A stretch of DNA of 64,000 bases, taken from NCBI RefSeq assembly GCF_041435335.1, contig NZ_CP108430.1, positions 558,001 through 622,000 on the forward strand. Reading direction: 5' to 3'. The notes below the pieces were generated by a model that saw nothing but the letters and a program-made list of their open reading frames with translations, was not told the origin of the DNA and ran no database searches. A program made the position numbers and the translations under genes. Origin of the DNA: Streptomyces sp. NBC_01283 (GTDB taxonomy: Bacteria > Actinomycetota > Actinomycetes > Streptomycetales > Streptomycetaceae). This document shows positions 41,557 through 51,449 of the stretch, piece by piece (positions within the stretch are counted from its first letter, which is position 1; each line of letters begins with the position of its first letter).

Positions 41557-41714
41557 CAAATCCACTCCTCAATAGGTGCACTGAGTCCGTGTCAGGTCAG
41601 CGCCCCAAGTGCCCCATGCATGACACCCCACGCATTCAGGCGATCTTTCTACGCTCCCTGCAGTACACACGGTGCAGGAGCGCCGTCAGGGTCCAGCAGC
41701 CGAACAGGCGCGGT

Positions 41715-42683
41715 CTACCTGTGCTGTTCCGTGTAATGCGCGCGCAGCAGGTCGGCGCCCCAGTCATGGCGCATGTGCCGCCAGACCGAGTGGGCGTGAT
41801 TGCCGTTGTCCTGGGTGTTGTCGTACTCGATGAGGAAGTCCGGGGCGCGAACGCAGTAGTAGTGCCGGTCCCCTGGCGCGCGGCCACCGGCCCAGGCGAA
41901 CGTGAGGGCATCCAGCCCCTGTGCCTCGGTGTCGGACCAGCACTCCCGCGCGTACGCAGCGGGCGCACGGTCCAGGTAGCGGCGCACCAAGCGCTCGAGC
42001 AGCTGCTGTTGGTCGGGCGTCATGTCGCCATGGGCCAGGCCTGTCGGCAGCAGGTCCGGATCGGCGAATGGGTCGTGGCGGGTCAAGATGTCGTCCGGCG
42101 GGGCAGCGGCGAAGACAGCTTTGCCCCGCCGACCGTCGTCCAAATCGGTGACCAGTTGCCGCGCCAGATCCTCCTCCGGCCCCAGCAGTCGGCGGCCGGC
42201 CTGCGGACCGTCCGCGATGCGCGCCGGTTCCGCCCCGATGAAGTGCGGCGTCACCCGGATGCCCACCGCCGTGATCAGTACGTGTACGGCAAGGTGATGG
42301 CCGTTCATCCGCCAGCCCCACGGCCCGTCGCCCTCCGGGTCGCCCGACAAGCGCACCCAGTAGCGGTCGGCACCCGTACCGCCGGCCGCAGCGCGGCGAT
42401 ACCGCTCCACTTCGATCGCCCCGCGAGCCAACTCCGCCCCCGCCGCGCTGTGCGCCGCGGCCAGCACAACAGCGACCGCCTCGCGCTGCCGAGCATCGAG
42501 GCCTTCAGTGGTCAGCCCCGGGCGTGAGCCCGGCAGATACGTCCACTCCCGCAGCTCGGGTGCGTCCAGGTGGGCGGGCCCCGCGCGCAGCACACGTACC
42601 TGCTCCGGCTCCAGCACGCTCAGCAGCGCACACACCGCGTCCCGCAGTCCCGCGGCCGCCGCCTCCCACCGATACCCGTCCAC
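41715..42683 (-). CDS. DUF3500 domain protein
   Basis: 322 residues from GTG 42683, with GGAGGAGG 5-6 bases upstream; in-frame upstream sequence is low complexity. The DUF3500 pattern is visible: QREAVAVVLAAAHSAAGAEL, RYWVRLSGDPEGDGPWGWRM, NGHHLAVHVLITAVGIRVTP, HFIGAEPARIADGPQAGRRL, EEDLARQLVTDLDDG and FLIEYDNTQDNGNHAHSVWR. The domain is widespread and uncharacterised, although many copies lie near secretion or envelope genes. The conserved His and Asn-rich WRHMRHDWG end suggest a metal or ligand site. Confidence 0.85.
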   Translation of the reverse strand: MDGYRWEAAAAGLRDAVCALLSVLEPEQVRVLRAGPAHLDAPELREWTYLPGSRPGLTTEGLDARQREAVAVVLAAAHSAAGAELARGAIEVERYRRAAAGGTGADRYWVRLSGDPEGDGPWGWRMNGHHLAVHVLITAVGIRVTPHFIGAEPARIADGPQAGRRLLGPEEDLARQLVTDLDDGRRGKAVFAAAPPDDILTRHDPFADPDLLPTGLAHGDMTPDQQQLLERLVRRYLDRAPAAYARECWSDTEAQGLDALTFAWAGGRAPGDRHYYCVRAPDFLIEYDNTQDNGNHAHSVWRHMRHDWGADLLRAHYTEQHR

Positions 42684-42814
42684 CGTGCCTCCTCCACCAC
42701 GGCGCCCGCTTCGGCGCGCCCGCAAGGCGATGTCGTTCCCTGAGATCCATGGTGCGCCACCCGGCGACGACACGACACCGGATCCCGGCCTGCGAGGGCT
42801 CATGGGCTACGGGC

Positions 42815-43288
42815 TCAGCGAGGCATCCAGCTGTCCACCTGCCGCGCCCGGGCGTCGAGAGCGTCGAGGGTGCCGAGCGCGTCGGTGACGGAGTCCTCCG
42901 ACGCGGTCCGGGGAGTGCCTGAGAACTGCACGTCGTGCTGGACGCCATCATGAACACGGTCGGCCCCAGCCCCCCGTTCGGGCAACTCGACCTCGATTCC
43001 TGCGCGCCGCGCGAGTGCGAGTGCCGTCGCCACGAATCCTTCGGAGAGTGTGAGGACCACGGAGTGGCCCACCCGACAGTGCCAGGCGACCAGGCCGCGC
43101 GCGAACTCCTCGTAGGCGACCGGGTCGACCTCAAGTGTGTCCGGATCGCACCAGTTCTCGCCCTGGCCGATTCCCGAGGGCAGCCCGAGTTCCGCCTCGA
43201 AGACCTCGACGTGCCGGAGGAAGAGGCGGCCCGCCCCATTCGACGGGTTCCACAAGGTCTCGTCACCGACATCGAAGTACATGCTCAT
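42815..43288 (-). CDS. Hypothetical protein conserved in Streptomyces
   Basis: 157 residues from ATG 43288 (MSMYFDVGDETLWNPSNGAG) after GGGGAT. It has a mixed fold: RLFLRHVEVFEAELGLPSGI, FARGLVAWHCRVGHSVVLTL and SEGFVATALALARRAGIEVE, then an acidic helical end. No catalytic motif is seen. It is compact and soluble with no signal peptide. Function unknown. Confidence 0.6.
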   Translation of the reverse strand: MSMYFDVGDETLWNPSNGAGRLFLRHVEVFEAELGLPSGIGQGENWCDPDTLEVDPVAYEEFARGLVAWHCRVGHSVVLTLSEGFVATALALARRAGIEVELPERGAGADRVHDGVQHDVQFSGTPRTASEDSVTDALGTLDALDARARQVDSWMPR

Positions 43289-43370
43289 CGTCGATCCCCT
43301 GCTCAGCAGCCTCGGCACAGCGTAGAACCTCATGTCGCGATCATGCGCGGCGGGCGGGATGCGGCCGCTG

Positions 43371-44126
43371 TCACATGGCCGCGGTCGTGATGGCGGTGCG
43401 GGTGCCCGGGCCGTAGACGCCCAGCGGTTCGGGGATGGCGCGCGCCTGTTGCATGCGTGCGACCGCGGCTGCGACGTCGTGGCTGTAGTAGCCGTCCACG
43501 GGGCCTGTGTAGAGCCGCAGTTGCCCCAGCTGCTCCTGCAACTGCCGTACTGAGCTGCCCGTGCTGCCCAGGTGCAGCACGCTCGGTGCGCTGTGGGCCG
43601 CCGCAGCCGATCGGGCTGGCGGGGCGTCGGCGTTCGCCGGGGAGCCCGGGTGTGGCCTGGGCTTGCTCGGCGGGGCGGGCGCGGAGGGTTCCTTGTCGGG
43701 TGCGGGCGGAGACACGTGACGGGGAACGTCCGGTTGCTGCGCGGGCGGCGCGGCATGCGGGGTGACGGGGGCGGGCTCGTGGGGCGGGGCCACGAGCGCG
43801 GCGGTCAGGGCGAGCAGGGCTGCGGAGGCGTAGCCGTAGGAGAGCGGTGGGATGCCTCTCCTGGGTCTGATCGCACCGTGGCGAGGGAGGGCGTGGAGGC
43901 GAGGCTGCCGACGTGCGGAGGCGGCTGCGCGATGGCGTCCCTTGCCCGCGCTGTCAGGAGCTCTGCCAGGAGTGGGTGCTCCGCTCGGTGGCGCGGCGTA
44001 CGTGGGCCCGTCCGCCGGGCGTGACGCCCCGAACGCCTTGCGCACACGTTGATCTGATGTGCGCGTCAGGTAGGAGGAAAGCGCTGGGTACATGGACGGG
44101 TCTGGGACTGCTGCTTGGAAACTCAC
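43371..44126 (-). CDS. Membrane-anchored peptidoglycan-binding protein
   Basis: 251 residues from GTG 44126 (start uncertain, ATG 44093 also possible). An N-terminal cytosolic segment (DPSMYPALSSYLTRTSDQRV) and a basic linker precede one membrane helix (YGYASAALLALTAALVAP). Outside follows a Pro/Ala-rich spacer and a PG_binding_1 domain at the C terminus: VLHLGSTGSSVRQLQEQLGQ, LRLYTGPVDGYYSHDVAAAV and GVYGPGTRTAI. It probably anchors or regulates at the cell wall. Monocistronic. Confidence 0.7.
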   Translation of the reverse strand: MSFQAAVPDPSMYPALSSYLTRTSDQRVRKAFGASRPADGPTYAAPPSGAPTPGRAPDSAGKGRHRAAASARRQPRLHALPRHGAIRPRRGIPPLSYGYASAALLALTAALVAPPHEPAPVTPHAAPPAQQPDVPRHVSPPAPDKEPSAPAPPSKPRPHPGSPANADAPPARSAAAAHSAPSVLHLGSTGSSVRQLQEQLGQLRLYTGPVDGYYSHDVAAAVARMQQARAIPEPLGVYGPGTRTAITTAAM

Positions 44127-44284
44127 ACGACCGAACGTAAGCGTCCACTTGCCGCCGATCCCCCGCTGTCGGCTCCAGAGCGTGATCCTTAAGGCTGCGT
44201 TGATGATCGACTCAGGGCCAGATAAGCCCGACCGGCCAATGTCCCCCATCGTGGTGTCCCGGCATCACCAACGCTTGGCCGGTC

Positions 44285-44551
44285 CTATTGCCCAGCCCAC
44301 GGATCGCCGACGACGCCACCGATCCGTACGAGCCCGACCGCGCCGTCGGACTCCACGACTACGCACGCGGTGTACGACCAGCCCTCGGCCTCTGCCTGCT
44401 CCTTGGCCCAGGCCAGCACCTCATCGGCATCAGCGTCCGTGACTTCGTGCTCGTGTGCGTGCATGGCCGTTCTGTCCCAGAAACACACACGGTACGCAGG
44501 GCGGTCCGCTTCCCACTGGGTGTCCCGGGGGTCGACAAGTCGAGTCTTCAT
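44285..44551 (-). CDS. Small conserved hypothetical protein
   Basis: 88 residues from ATG 44551 (MKTRLVDPRDTQWEADRPAY). Acidic, soluble, single domain: RVCFWDRTAMHAHEHEVTDA, DADEVLAWAKEQAEAEGWSY and TACVVVESDGAVGLVRIGGV. Similar short proteins are conserved in Streptomyces with no assigned role. Upstream codons stay open but look less coding-like. Confidence 0.6.
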   Translation of the reverse strand: MKTRLVDPRDTQWEADRPAYRVCFWDRTAMHAHEHEVTDADADEVLAWAKEQAEAEGWSYTACVVVESDGAVGLVRIGGVVGDPWAGQ

Positions 44552-44656
44552 CGTGACCACGATAGAGGCGTCTTCCAGGCACGGAACAGCGACTTCCAGG
44601 GGAAGCAGCCCCCGACGGACGGAGAGCCTCATCGCCGGGCCGGTGAGGCGTCTCGG

Positions 44657-45403
44657 CTACTTCGGCGGGTGGAGCTTCCGGAAGTACGTCCAACTCGTCT
44701 CGTTCGGCTCGCTCCACTTCTCCGGGGCCTCGGCGAACTGCGGGTGGTGGCCGGCGATGTAGGTCCGGGTCCGCTCGGGGACCTCGGCGTACGAGCCGAG
44801 CTTGCGACCCCGGCAGTGATACGTGAGGCCGCCGGGCCGCTGACCGCGTGCCATCCACGGAAGCCACTGGGACATCCGGGTCCACGACATGCTGGCCGGG
44901 ATGCTGGGCGCCGAGCCCGCCAGGTCGGCGCGGTCCGCGAAGAACTGGAAGAGCTCCAGGGCCCGGTACGTGTCGTCGGCCGAGTTCAGCGGGTACTCCG
45001 AGACCGGCAGCGGAGAGGGGTAGGCAAGCGGGATCTCCAGGCTGAAACAGACCTGTCCGCCCAGATCGGTCGTCGGTATGGGAAAGGGACGCCACCGCTG
45101 GTTGGCCGGGTCGTTCCAAATGTGCACCACCGGCAGGTCCTGCCAGGTCTCCAGGATCTCGCGCGACACGGGGTCCAGGTAGAAGGCGGCCTCGCGGGTG
45201 AGCAGTTGGTAGGCGTCGGGGCCGGCTTCGGTGTCCTGGACGAGGCGGGCGACGTTGAGCCCTTCGAAGCCGAAGAGACGCTGGTAGGGCTCATCGGGGC
45301 CCCAGGAGTACACGTCTCCCGACCACCAGTACGTGACCTGCTCACCGTCGAGCGAGGCCCGGGTGCGGGCGAAGGAACGAAGCAGCTCTGCGGGTGTCGT
45401 CAT
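44657..45403 (-). CDS. DUF1838 family protein
   Basis: 248 residues from ATG 45403 (MTTPAELLRSFARTRASLDG). DUF1838 marks: EQVTYWWSGDVYSWGPDEPY, QRLFGFEGLNVARLVQD, LTREAAFYLDPVSREILETW, VVHIWNDPANQRW and GLTYHCRGRKLGSYAEVPER. The YWWSGDVYS and NDPANQ blocks recur in this uncharacterised family, which is found in actinobacteria and other groups. It follows the methyltransferase remnant by about 150 bases. Confidence 0.85.
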   Translation of the reverse strand: MTTPAELLRSFARTRASLDGEQVTYWWSGDVYSWGPDEPYQRLFGFEGLNVARLVQDTEAGPDAYQLLTREAAFYLDPVSREILETWQDLPVVHIWNDPANQRWRPFPIPTTDLGGQVCFSLEIPLAYPSPLPVSEYPLNSADDTYRALELFQFFADRADLAGSAPSIPASMSWTRMSQWLPWMARGQRPGGLTYHCRGRKLGSYAEVPERTRTYIAGHHPQFAEAPEKWSEPNETSWTYFRKLHPPK

Positions 45404-45539
45404 ACGGAGTACTTTGCGCGATTACCGCACGGGCCGGGCGAGCAACCCCCACGCGGGGGTGAAAGTGACCGAAAGAGCCACTTCCTGGGCCCTGTTCGTG
45501 CCAACGACCCTCTTTCACGGCCGACGGACCCGCAGTACG

Positions 45540-45896
45540 CCGGTGAGCAGAGGTGCACGTCAGCTGTCTCGGCGCGCCAGCTGGCGGGCGTGCCACGTGG
45601 GCCGATTGCTGCGCTGCCGCTGACACGTGCGAGCTCGGCAACCCACTCGACCTCGTCGTCCATGAGGTTCCACAGATGGCCGCGTCGGGCTCCACCGCGA
45701 TGGCCTCGGCGCCCAGCGCGACCAGCGTGGCCGTCAGCTTGCCGGTTCCGGCACCCAGGTCGAGCACGCGTGGGCCAGGAGCGGGTTCGAGCGCCCAACG
45801 CACCGCGGTCCGCGCGCAGTCCGGACGGTGCTCGGCGTATGCGGCCGCCGCTGCGCCGAACGACGAGGCGTGAAGCACCAGTTCATCCTGATCCAT
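45540..45896 (-). pseudogene. Class I SAM-dependent methyltransferase with internal deletion and frame change
   Basis: From ATG 45896 the N terminus is intact (MDQDELVLHASSFGAAAAAY; GPRVLDLGAGTGKLTATLVA with the SAM loop DLGAGTG; AIAVEPDAA). Then about 70-80 residues, including the usual acidic and substrate parts, are missing. In another frame the C-terminal part resumes as LWNLMDDEVEWVAELARVSG. The product cannot be complete, so this is a pseudogene. Left bound is approximate. Confidence 0.7.
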
Positions 45897-45965
45897 ACGG
45901 CCACGGTAACTGCGCCGCATCTGGCGAGCGGGGGCGATCGAGGATCGCAGGGCGCGGCGGACATC

Positions 45966-46496
45966 TCAGGACGGGGTGGCGGCCACCCTCAGGGTGAGTT
46001 CGGAACTGGACGTCACCTGGCCGAAGCGGGGCAGGTTCAGGGTGATCGCCGCCTGGTGCTCCGCCGTTGTGAGGGCGGTCATCGCATCCTCCACGAAGAC
46101 CAGCCCGTAGTCATGGTCAGATGCTGCGCGCGCCGTCGATTCAACGCCCATGTTGGTGGCGATGCCGGCAAGGACGAGGGTGGAGACGTCCCGCCCCTGC
46201 AAGAGCTCATGCAAGTCGGTGTGGTGGAAGCCGCCGATGGTGCCCTTGACGACCACTGCGTCGGCCAAAGCCGCTACCCGCTGGTGCAGTTCGCTGCCGG
46301 GCGGCTGTTCCACGACGTTCGGTCGTTCGGTCCTCACCGCGACCACCGACGCACCGCCGGCTCGGAACCGTTCGGCCAGAGCGCAGGCAGCATCCAGCGT
46401 GTCGGTGCCGGAACGAGGGCCGAGCGGCAGGTCGATGATCCGGGGCATCAAGTCGACCAGGACAAGAGCCGTGCTCGCGGGTTCCAGGGTGACCAT
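45966..46496 (-). CDS. Isochorismatase-like hydrolase without catalytic Cys
   Basis: 176 residues from ATG 46496. The isochorismatase fold has Asp15 in LVLVDLMPRI and Lys84 in VVVKGTIGGF, but the usual Cys of GIATNxCVESTARAA is replaced: the sequence reads GIATNMGVESTARAA, with Gly in the nucleophile position. Among known relatives, isochorismatase-type enzymes such as EntB use Gly at this site, so it may act like isochorismatases rather than amidohydrolases. Monocistronic, convergent with the methyltransferase remnant's flank. Confidence 0.85.
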   Translation of the reverse strand: MVTLEPASTALVLVDLMPRIIDLPLGPRSGTDTLDAACALAERFRAGGASVVAVRTERPNVVEQPPGSELHQRVAALADAVVVKGTIGGFHHTDLHELLQGRDVSTLVLAGIATNMGVESTARAASDHDYGLVFVEDAMTALTTAEHQAAITLNLPRFGQVTSSSELTLRVAATPS

Positions 46497-46626
46497 TGGC
46501 GCAGCCTACGCATGATCTTCGTGGGCTGCCCTGGGTTTCCCCGGGCTTCGCTGGCTTCCCCGGCTTCCCTGGGGGGCAAGTACGGGCGCCGCCTGCATGT
46601 CAGTGGCACCGTGCATGATCGCAGGC

Positions 46627-47493
46627 ATGACACATGGATCCTCTGAGGAGTTGCGCGCCCTCGCTCAGCAGTACCTCTCCCCCGAGACGGCAGAACGGTG
46701 GCTCGGTCTGCTCCGGCCCGGCGTATGTCTTGGCGTTGGAACGAGTTCGGACAAGGCAGTCGGTCAGCTGGGGGGTCTGCCGAGGCTGCCGGCCCATGCG
46801 GAGTGGCCGTGGTGGGACGGGTACGGGCCCTTGTCCTTCATCGCCTCGGTCGACTGCTCGATGTTGCCCGCAGGTGTTCTGGACATCGATCTGCCGGAGG
46901 AAGGGTGCCTGCTGTTCTTCTACTTCGACGGCCAGGTTGATGACGGGGATGCCCTCGTCCTGCCCGAGGACCCGGAGAGCTGGGCGGGCGCCCGCGTGCT
47001 CTACGTGGCAGGCGGAGAGGTGGCCGTGGAGCGCGCCGCTCCTGAGGAGCTCACGCCGTATCCGGCGGTACCGCTGGCCGCCCGGCCGGAGATGACGGCG
47101 GCCGAATCCTGGCACCCACGCGTCCGGGAGGCGTTCGCGCCGGAAGCTCCACTGGGGCATCGATACGACCACCCGGTGTGCGCCCAGGAGTTCCTCGAAG
47201 CGCTGTGGGACTTCGACGGCTCCGTGGGCCACCAGATAGGCGGCCACGCCCACCCGGTCCAGAACCCGGTGGAGATCGAGATCGCGCACGCGGCCCTGGG
47301 CGGCGACACGTCCTGGGACGATCCGCGCCTGTCCGACGAGGCGGGTGGCTGGGTGCTGCTGGCGCAGATCGACAGCGAGAACGCCGCGGACATGATGTGG
47401 GGTGACTGCGGAGCCCTGTACTGGCTGATCCGCCCGCAGGACCTGGCCGAACGACGCTTCGAACGTGCCATGTTCACCTGGCAATGCGCCTGA
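46627..47493 (+). CDS. DUF1963 (YwqG-like) protein
   Basis: 288 residues from ATG 46627 (MTHGSSEELRALAQQYLSPE); ATG 46597 also possible. DUF1963 marks: GTSSDKAVGQLGGLPRLPAH, AEWPWWDGYGPLSFIASVDC, EGCLLFFYFDGQVDDGDALV, HQIGGHAHPVQNPVEIEI and WVLLAQIDSENAADMMWGDC, GALYWLIRPQDL. The family is uncharacterised (YwqG in Bacillus). The WGDxGALYWLI end is characteristic. Confidence 0.9.
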   Translation: MTHGSSEELRALAQQYLSPETAERWLGLLRPGVCLGVGTSSDKAVGQLGGLPRLPAHAEWPWWDGYGPLSFIASVDCSMLPAGVLDIDLPEEGCLLFFYFDGQVDDGDALVLPEDPESWAGARVLYVAGGEVAVERAAPEELTPYPAVPLAARPEMTAAESWHPRVREAFAPEAPLGHRYDHPVCAQEFLEALWDFDGSVGHQIGGHAHPVQNPVEIEIAHAALGGDTSWDDPRLSDEAGGWVLLAQIDSENAADMMWGDCGALYWLIRPQDLAERRFERAMFTWQCA

Positions 47494-47601
47494 TGCACTC
47501 GACCGCCCGCCCGCCAGCCTCAGGAAGCGTCACGCATACGATGCTTCGTGCGGCTCAGTGCCGCACACCAAGTCACATCCGCACCACGGGGGACAACACA
47601 C

Positions 47602-48060
47602 ATGCGCAGGACAACGACGATAGTGGCGCTCGTAGCGGCGGCCGGGCTGATGACCGCGTGCGGCGGTGGCGACGGCGGCGCCAAGGACGACGGTGCGAAG
47701 GCGGAACGCGCCGACAAGGGCACGGGCGCCTCGCCGTCGAAGCCGGCCCCCCGTGGGCCGGACAAGTCCTACGAGATCACCTTCGAAGTCGGCGGCAAGG
47801 GCAAGTCCAACGTCTACTACAACCTCGACACGAACCACTCCGAGCAGGTCACGCTGCCGTGGAAGAAGTCGGACACGCTCACCTTGAACAGCACCGAACG
47901 CAAGGTCGGGATCACCGTGTCCATCGTGCCGGGATCGGTCATGCTGTCCGACGGCCGGTTCGCCGCAGCACCTTGCTCGATCACCGTCGACGGGAAGAAG
48001 GTCGCCAAGGATCCCGGCGGCGTCAAGGGCAAGCACATGTGCAAGCACACTCTCCGCTGA
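47602..48060 (+). CDS. Secreted lipoprotein, small
   Basis: 152 residues from ATG 47602 with GGGGGA upstream. Signal peptide MRRTTTIVALVAAAGLMTAC ends in lipobox MTAC, so the mature protein starts at Cys20 followed by a Gly/Lys/Ala-rich linker. The rest forms beta strands: DKSYEITFEVGGKGKSNVYY, NLDTNHSEQVTLPWKKSDTL and GITVSIVPGSVML. The C-terminal pair of Cys (AAPCSITVDG; KGKHMCKHTLR) may form a disulfide. Function unknown; likely an envelope protein. Confidence 0.75.
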   Translation: MRRTTTIVALVAAAGLMTACGGGDGGAKDDGAKAERADKGTGASPSKPAPRGPDKSYEITFEVGGKGKSNVYYNLDTNHSEQVTLPWKKSDTLTLNSTERKVGITVSIVPGSVMLSDGRFAAAPCSITVDGKKVAKDPGGVKGKHMCKHTLR

Positions 48061-48115
48061 CAGCACATCGGGCGAGGATGCCGTGCCGGTGCCGGTATCT
48101 CAACCACCGCCAGGG

Positions 48116-49045
48116 TCAGGGAGACTTGGGCGCCGCTGAACCACCTCCCGCCGCAGCGGTTCGCACGGCGGCCGTTTCCAGAACGGTCTGGACGAACGCG
48201 CGCACCTTCGGGATGTTCCCGGTGGCCGACCACAGCAAGCCGTACTCCACCGGCGGTGCGTCGCGGAAGGGGACGTAGACGATGTCCGGGCGGGAGTAGT
48301 ACTGGGCCGCGCGTGCGCTGGTCGGGGAAACTCCCTTGCCGGCGCCGACCAACGCGAGCACTTCCTGCCAGGCGGTGGTCGACGGACCGCGCGGTATGCG
48401 TCGGCCGTTGGGTGTGCGCCGGGGGTAGTGCAGGTCCAGGAAGTACTGGGGCTGTCCGGTGATGGTGATCAAGGGGGCGTCCGCGAGGTCCTCCATCGAG
48501 ACCGTCTCCAGCTCGGCGAACGGGTGGTCTGCGGGGACGACCAGTGCGCGCGGCTCGGAGAAGAGCACCGGACCGTTGACGATGTCCGGCTCGTCGATCG
48601 GCAGCTCGATGAGCTGGAGATCACGACTGCCGTCGCGCAACGGGCCCAGGGGGTCAAGCATGGGTGACTCGTAGATGTGGACCTGGCAGTCGGGATGGCG
48701 GGTCCGGAAGGTGTCGGTGGCCGCCACGATGAGATTGCCGCACCACGCGGTGGCATAGCCGATGTGGAGTTCCCCGATCATGCCCTGCCCGGCGGCTGCC
48801 GCGGCGGCCAGCGCCTCCTGGATCTGCCGGTAGCCATCCGCCAGGCCGTCTCTCAACTGCTTCCCGATGGGCGTCAGTTGAACGTTGCGACTGGTCCGCT
48901 TGAACAGTTCCGCGCCGATGACACGTTCCTGCTTCTTGATGGCCTGGCTGACGCGGGCCGGAGTTACGTGCAACCGGTCAGCGGTCCGGCCGAAATGCAG
49001 CTCCTCGGCCAACGCCAGGAAGATCTCTATCTCCCGCAGCTCCAC
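48116..49045 (-). CDS. LysR family transcriptional regulator
   Basis: 309 residues from ATG 49045 (MELREIEIFLALAEELHFGR). HTH: TADRLHVTPARVSQAIKKQE, RTSRNVQLTPIGKQLRDGLA. The effector domain follows (GELHIGYATAWCGNLIVAAT; ALVVPADHPFAELETVSMED). It is divergent from the DrrA/DrrB-type exporter genes, with the exporter start 239 bases away, and is the likely regulator of them. Confidence 0.93.
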   Translation of the reverse strand: MELREIEIFLALAEELHFGRTADRLHVTPARVSQAIKKQERVIGAELFKRTSRNVQLTPIGKQLRDGLADGYRQIQEALAAAAAAGQGMIGELHIGYATAWCGNLIVAATDTFRTRHPDCQVHIYESPMLDPLGPLRDGSRDLQLIELPIDEPDIVNGPVLFSEPRALVVPADHPFAELETVSMEDLADAPLITITGQPQYFLDLHYPRRTPNGRRIPRGPSTTAWQEVLALVGAGKGVSPTSARAAQYYSRPDIVYVPFRDAPPVEYGLLWSATGNIPKVRAFVQTVLETAAVRTAAAGGGSAAPKSP

Positions 49046-49283
49046 GTTCCCCGCTCCCCGCTTTCCGCCCGCGGTTCGTGAACCGCTGAGTTAACTCTCG
49101 TTGCACGATACGTCGTTGATCATCCTTTCCGCAGTGGCGATGCTTGACCGTGATGGCGAGCACCGTTCGCGGCGCTCGCCGCGCATACCGCCGCCGCGCA
49201 ACCGAGTACCCCCCATTCCCTGCCCCCTCATGCCTCACCTCACCCCACCCCCTTGCAACTTCAAGATCCGAACGGGAGGGCCC

Positions 49284-50290
<1,007 letters not shown>

Positions 50291-50294
<4 letters not shown>

Positions 50295-51082
50295 GCTCCC
50301 TCTCCCTCACCGTGCGCGACTCGTCCACGATGCTCCGCCGCAACCTCCTGCACGCGTGGCGCTATCCGTCCGGAACCCTGAACCTGCTGCTCACGCCGAT
50401 CATGATGCTGCTGCTCTTCGTCTACGTCTTCGGCAACGTGATGAGCACGGGCATCAGCGGCGGCGACGCGGACCGCTCCGACTACATCGCCTATGTCGTC
50501 CCGGGCATCCTGATGATGACCATCGGCAGCACTGTCATCGGGGCCGCGGTCCACGTCTCGATGGACATGAACGAGGGCCTCATCTCCCGCTTCCGCACGA
50601 TGAAGATCTACCGCGGCTCCATGATGATCGGGCACGTCGTCGGCAGCGTGGTGCAGTGCATGGCCAGCGTGGTCCTCGTCTCTGCCGTCGCCGTGGCCAT
50701 CGGCTTCAGGTCCATGGATGCCACTACCCTGGAGTGGCTGGCCGCCTTCGGGCTCATCGCATTGTTCGCCACGGCGCTCACCTGGATCGCGGTCGGGATG
50801 GGCATGGCCAGCCCGAACGCAGAAGCAGCCGCCAACAGCGCACAGCCGCTGATTCTCCTGCCCCTCATCTCCAGCGCCTTCATCCCGGCCGATACGATGC
50901 CGGGCTGGTTCCAGCCCATCGCCGAATACCAGCCCTTCACCCCCGCCATCGAAACCCTCCGCGGGCTGCTGCTCGGCACCGAGATCGGCAACAACGGCTG
51001 GATCGCGCTCGCCTGGTGCCTCGCCCTGATCACGCTCGGCTATCGCTGGTCGATGACCCAGTTCAACCGCGACCCGAAGTAG
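50291..51082 (+). CDS. ABC-2 type permease, DrrB-like
   Basis: 263 residues from ATG 50291, overlapping the drrA-like stop (ATGA). About six membrane helices: LNLLLTPIMMLLLFVYVFGN, YIAYVVPGILMMTIGSTVIG, VVQCMASVVLVSAVAVAIGF, WLAAFGLIALFATALTWIAV, SAQPLILLPLISSAFIPADT and GWIALAWCLALITLGY. The EGLISRFRTMKIYRGSMMIG loop and FIPADTMPGWFQPIAEYQPF are standard for ABC-2 export permeases. It forms the membrane pore for the ATPase. Confidence 0.95.
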
Positions 51083-51183
51083 CCGCCACGGCACTGCGTC
51101 AACCAGCCGCCTTCCAAACGGTGTTGGTCGATACCAGACCGGGCATGCAATGGGAGGCATGCGCTGATCGAGCGGGGTGAAGG

Positions 51184-51381
51184 ATGCTGAAGGTCGGTTC
51201 GGGGGCTCTGTTCCTGTTCTGCTACGTAGATGCCATCGCGGTTCTCGCCATCGGAGACTGGATTTCCGACGTCGGGCCCCCGCTGCTCTACGGCGGCCCG
51301 GCAGCGTTCATCGCCGGACTCTTCGCTCCTGCCGCGCATGATGCCTATCTGCGGAACCAGGAGCGTGACGCGGCCCGATAG
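51184..51381 (+). CDS. Small membrane protein
   Basis: 65 residues from ATG 51184 (MLKVGSGALFLFCYVDAIAV). Two hydrophobic helices: GALFLFCYVDAIAVLAIGDW and YGGPAAFIAGLFAPAAHDAY, with a charged tail (NQERDAAR). It lies 100 bases after the permease on the same strand, but the spacing leaves its link to the transporter open. Unknown function. Confidence 0.55.
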   Translation: MLKVGSGALFLFCYVDAIAVLAIGDWISDVGPPLLYGGPAAFIAGLFAPAAHDAYLRNQERDAAR

Positions 51382-51449
51382 GCCCTTCCCCTCCGTCCGT
51401 CACCGGACCGCTCCGTCCCTCCCGGGCCGCTCCGTCCGCCCCGGGCCTC

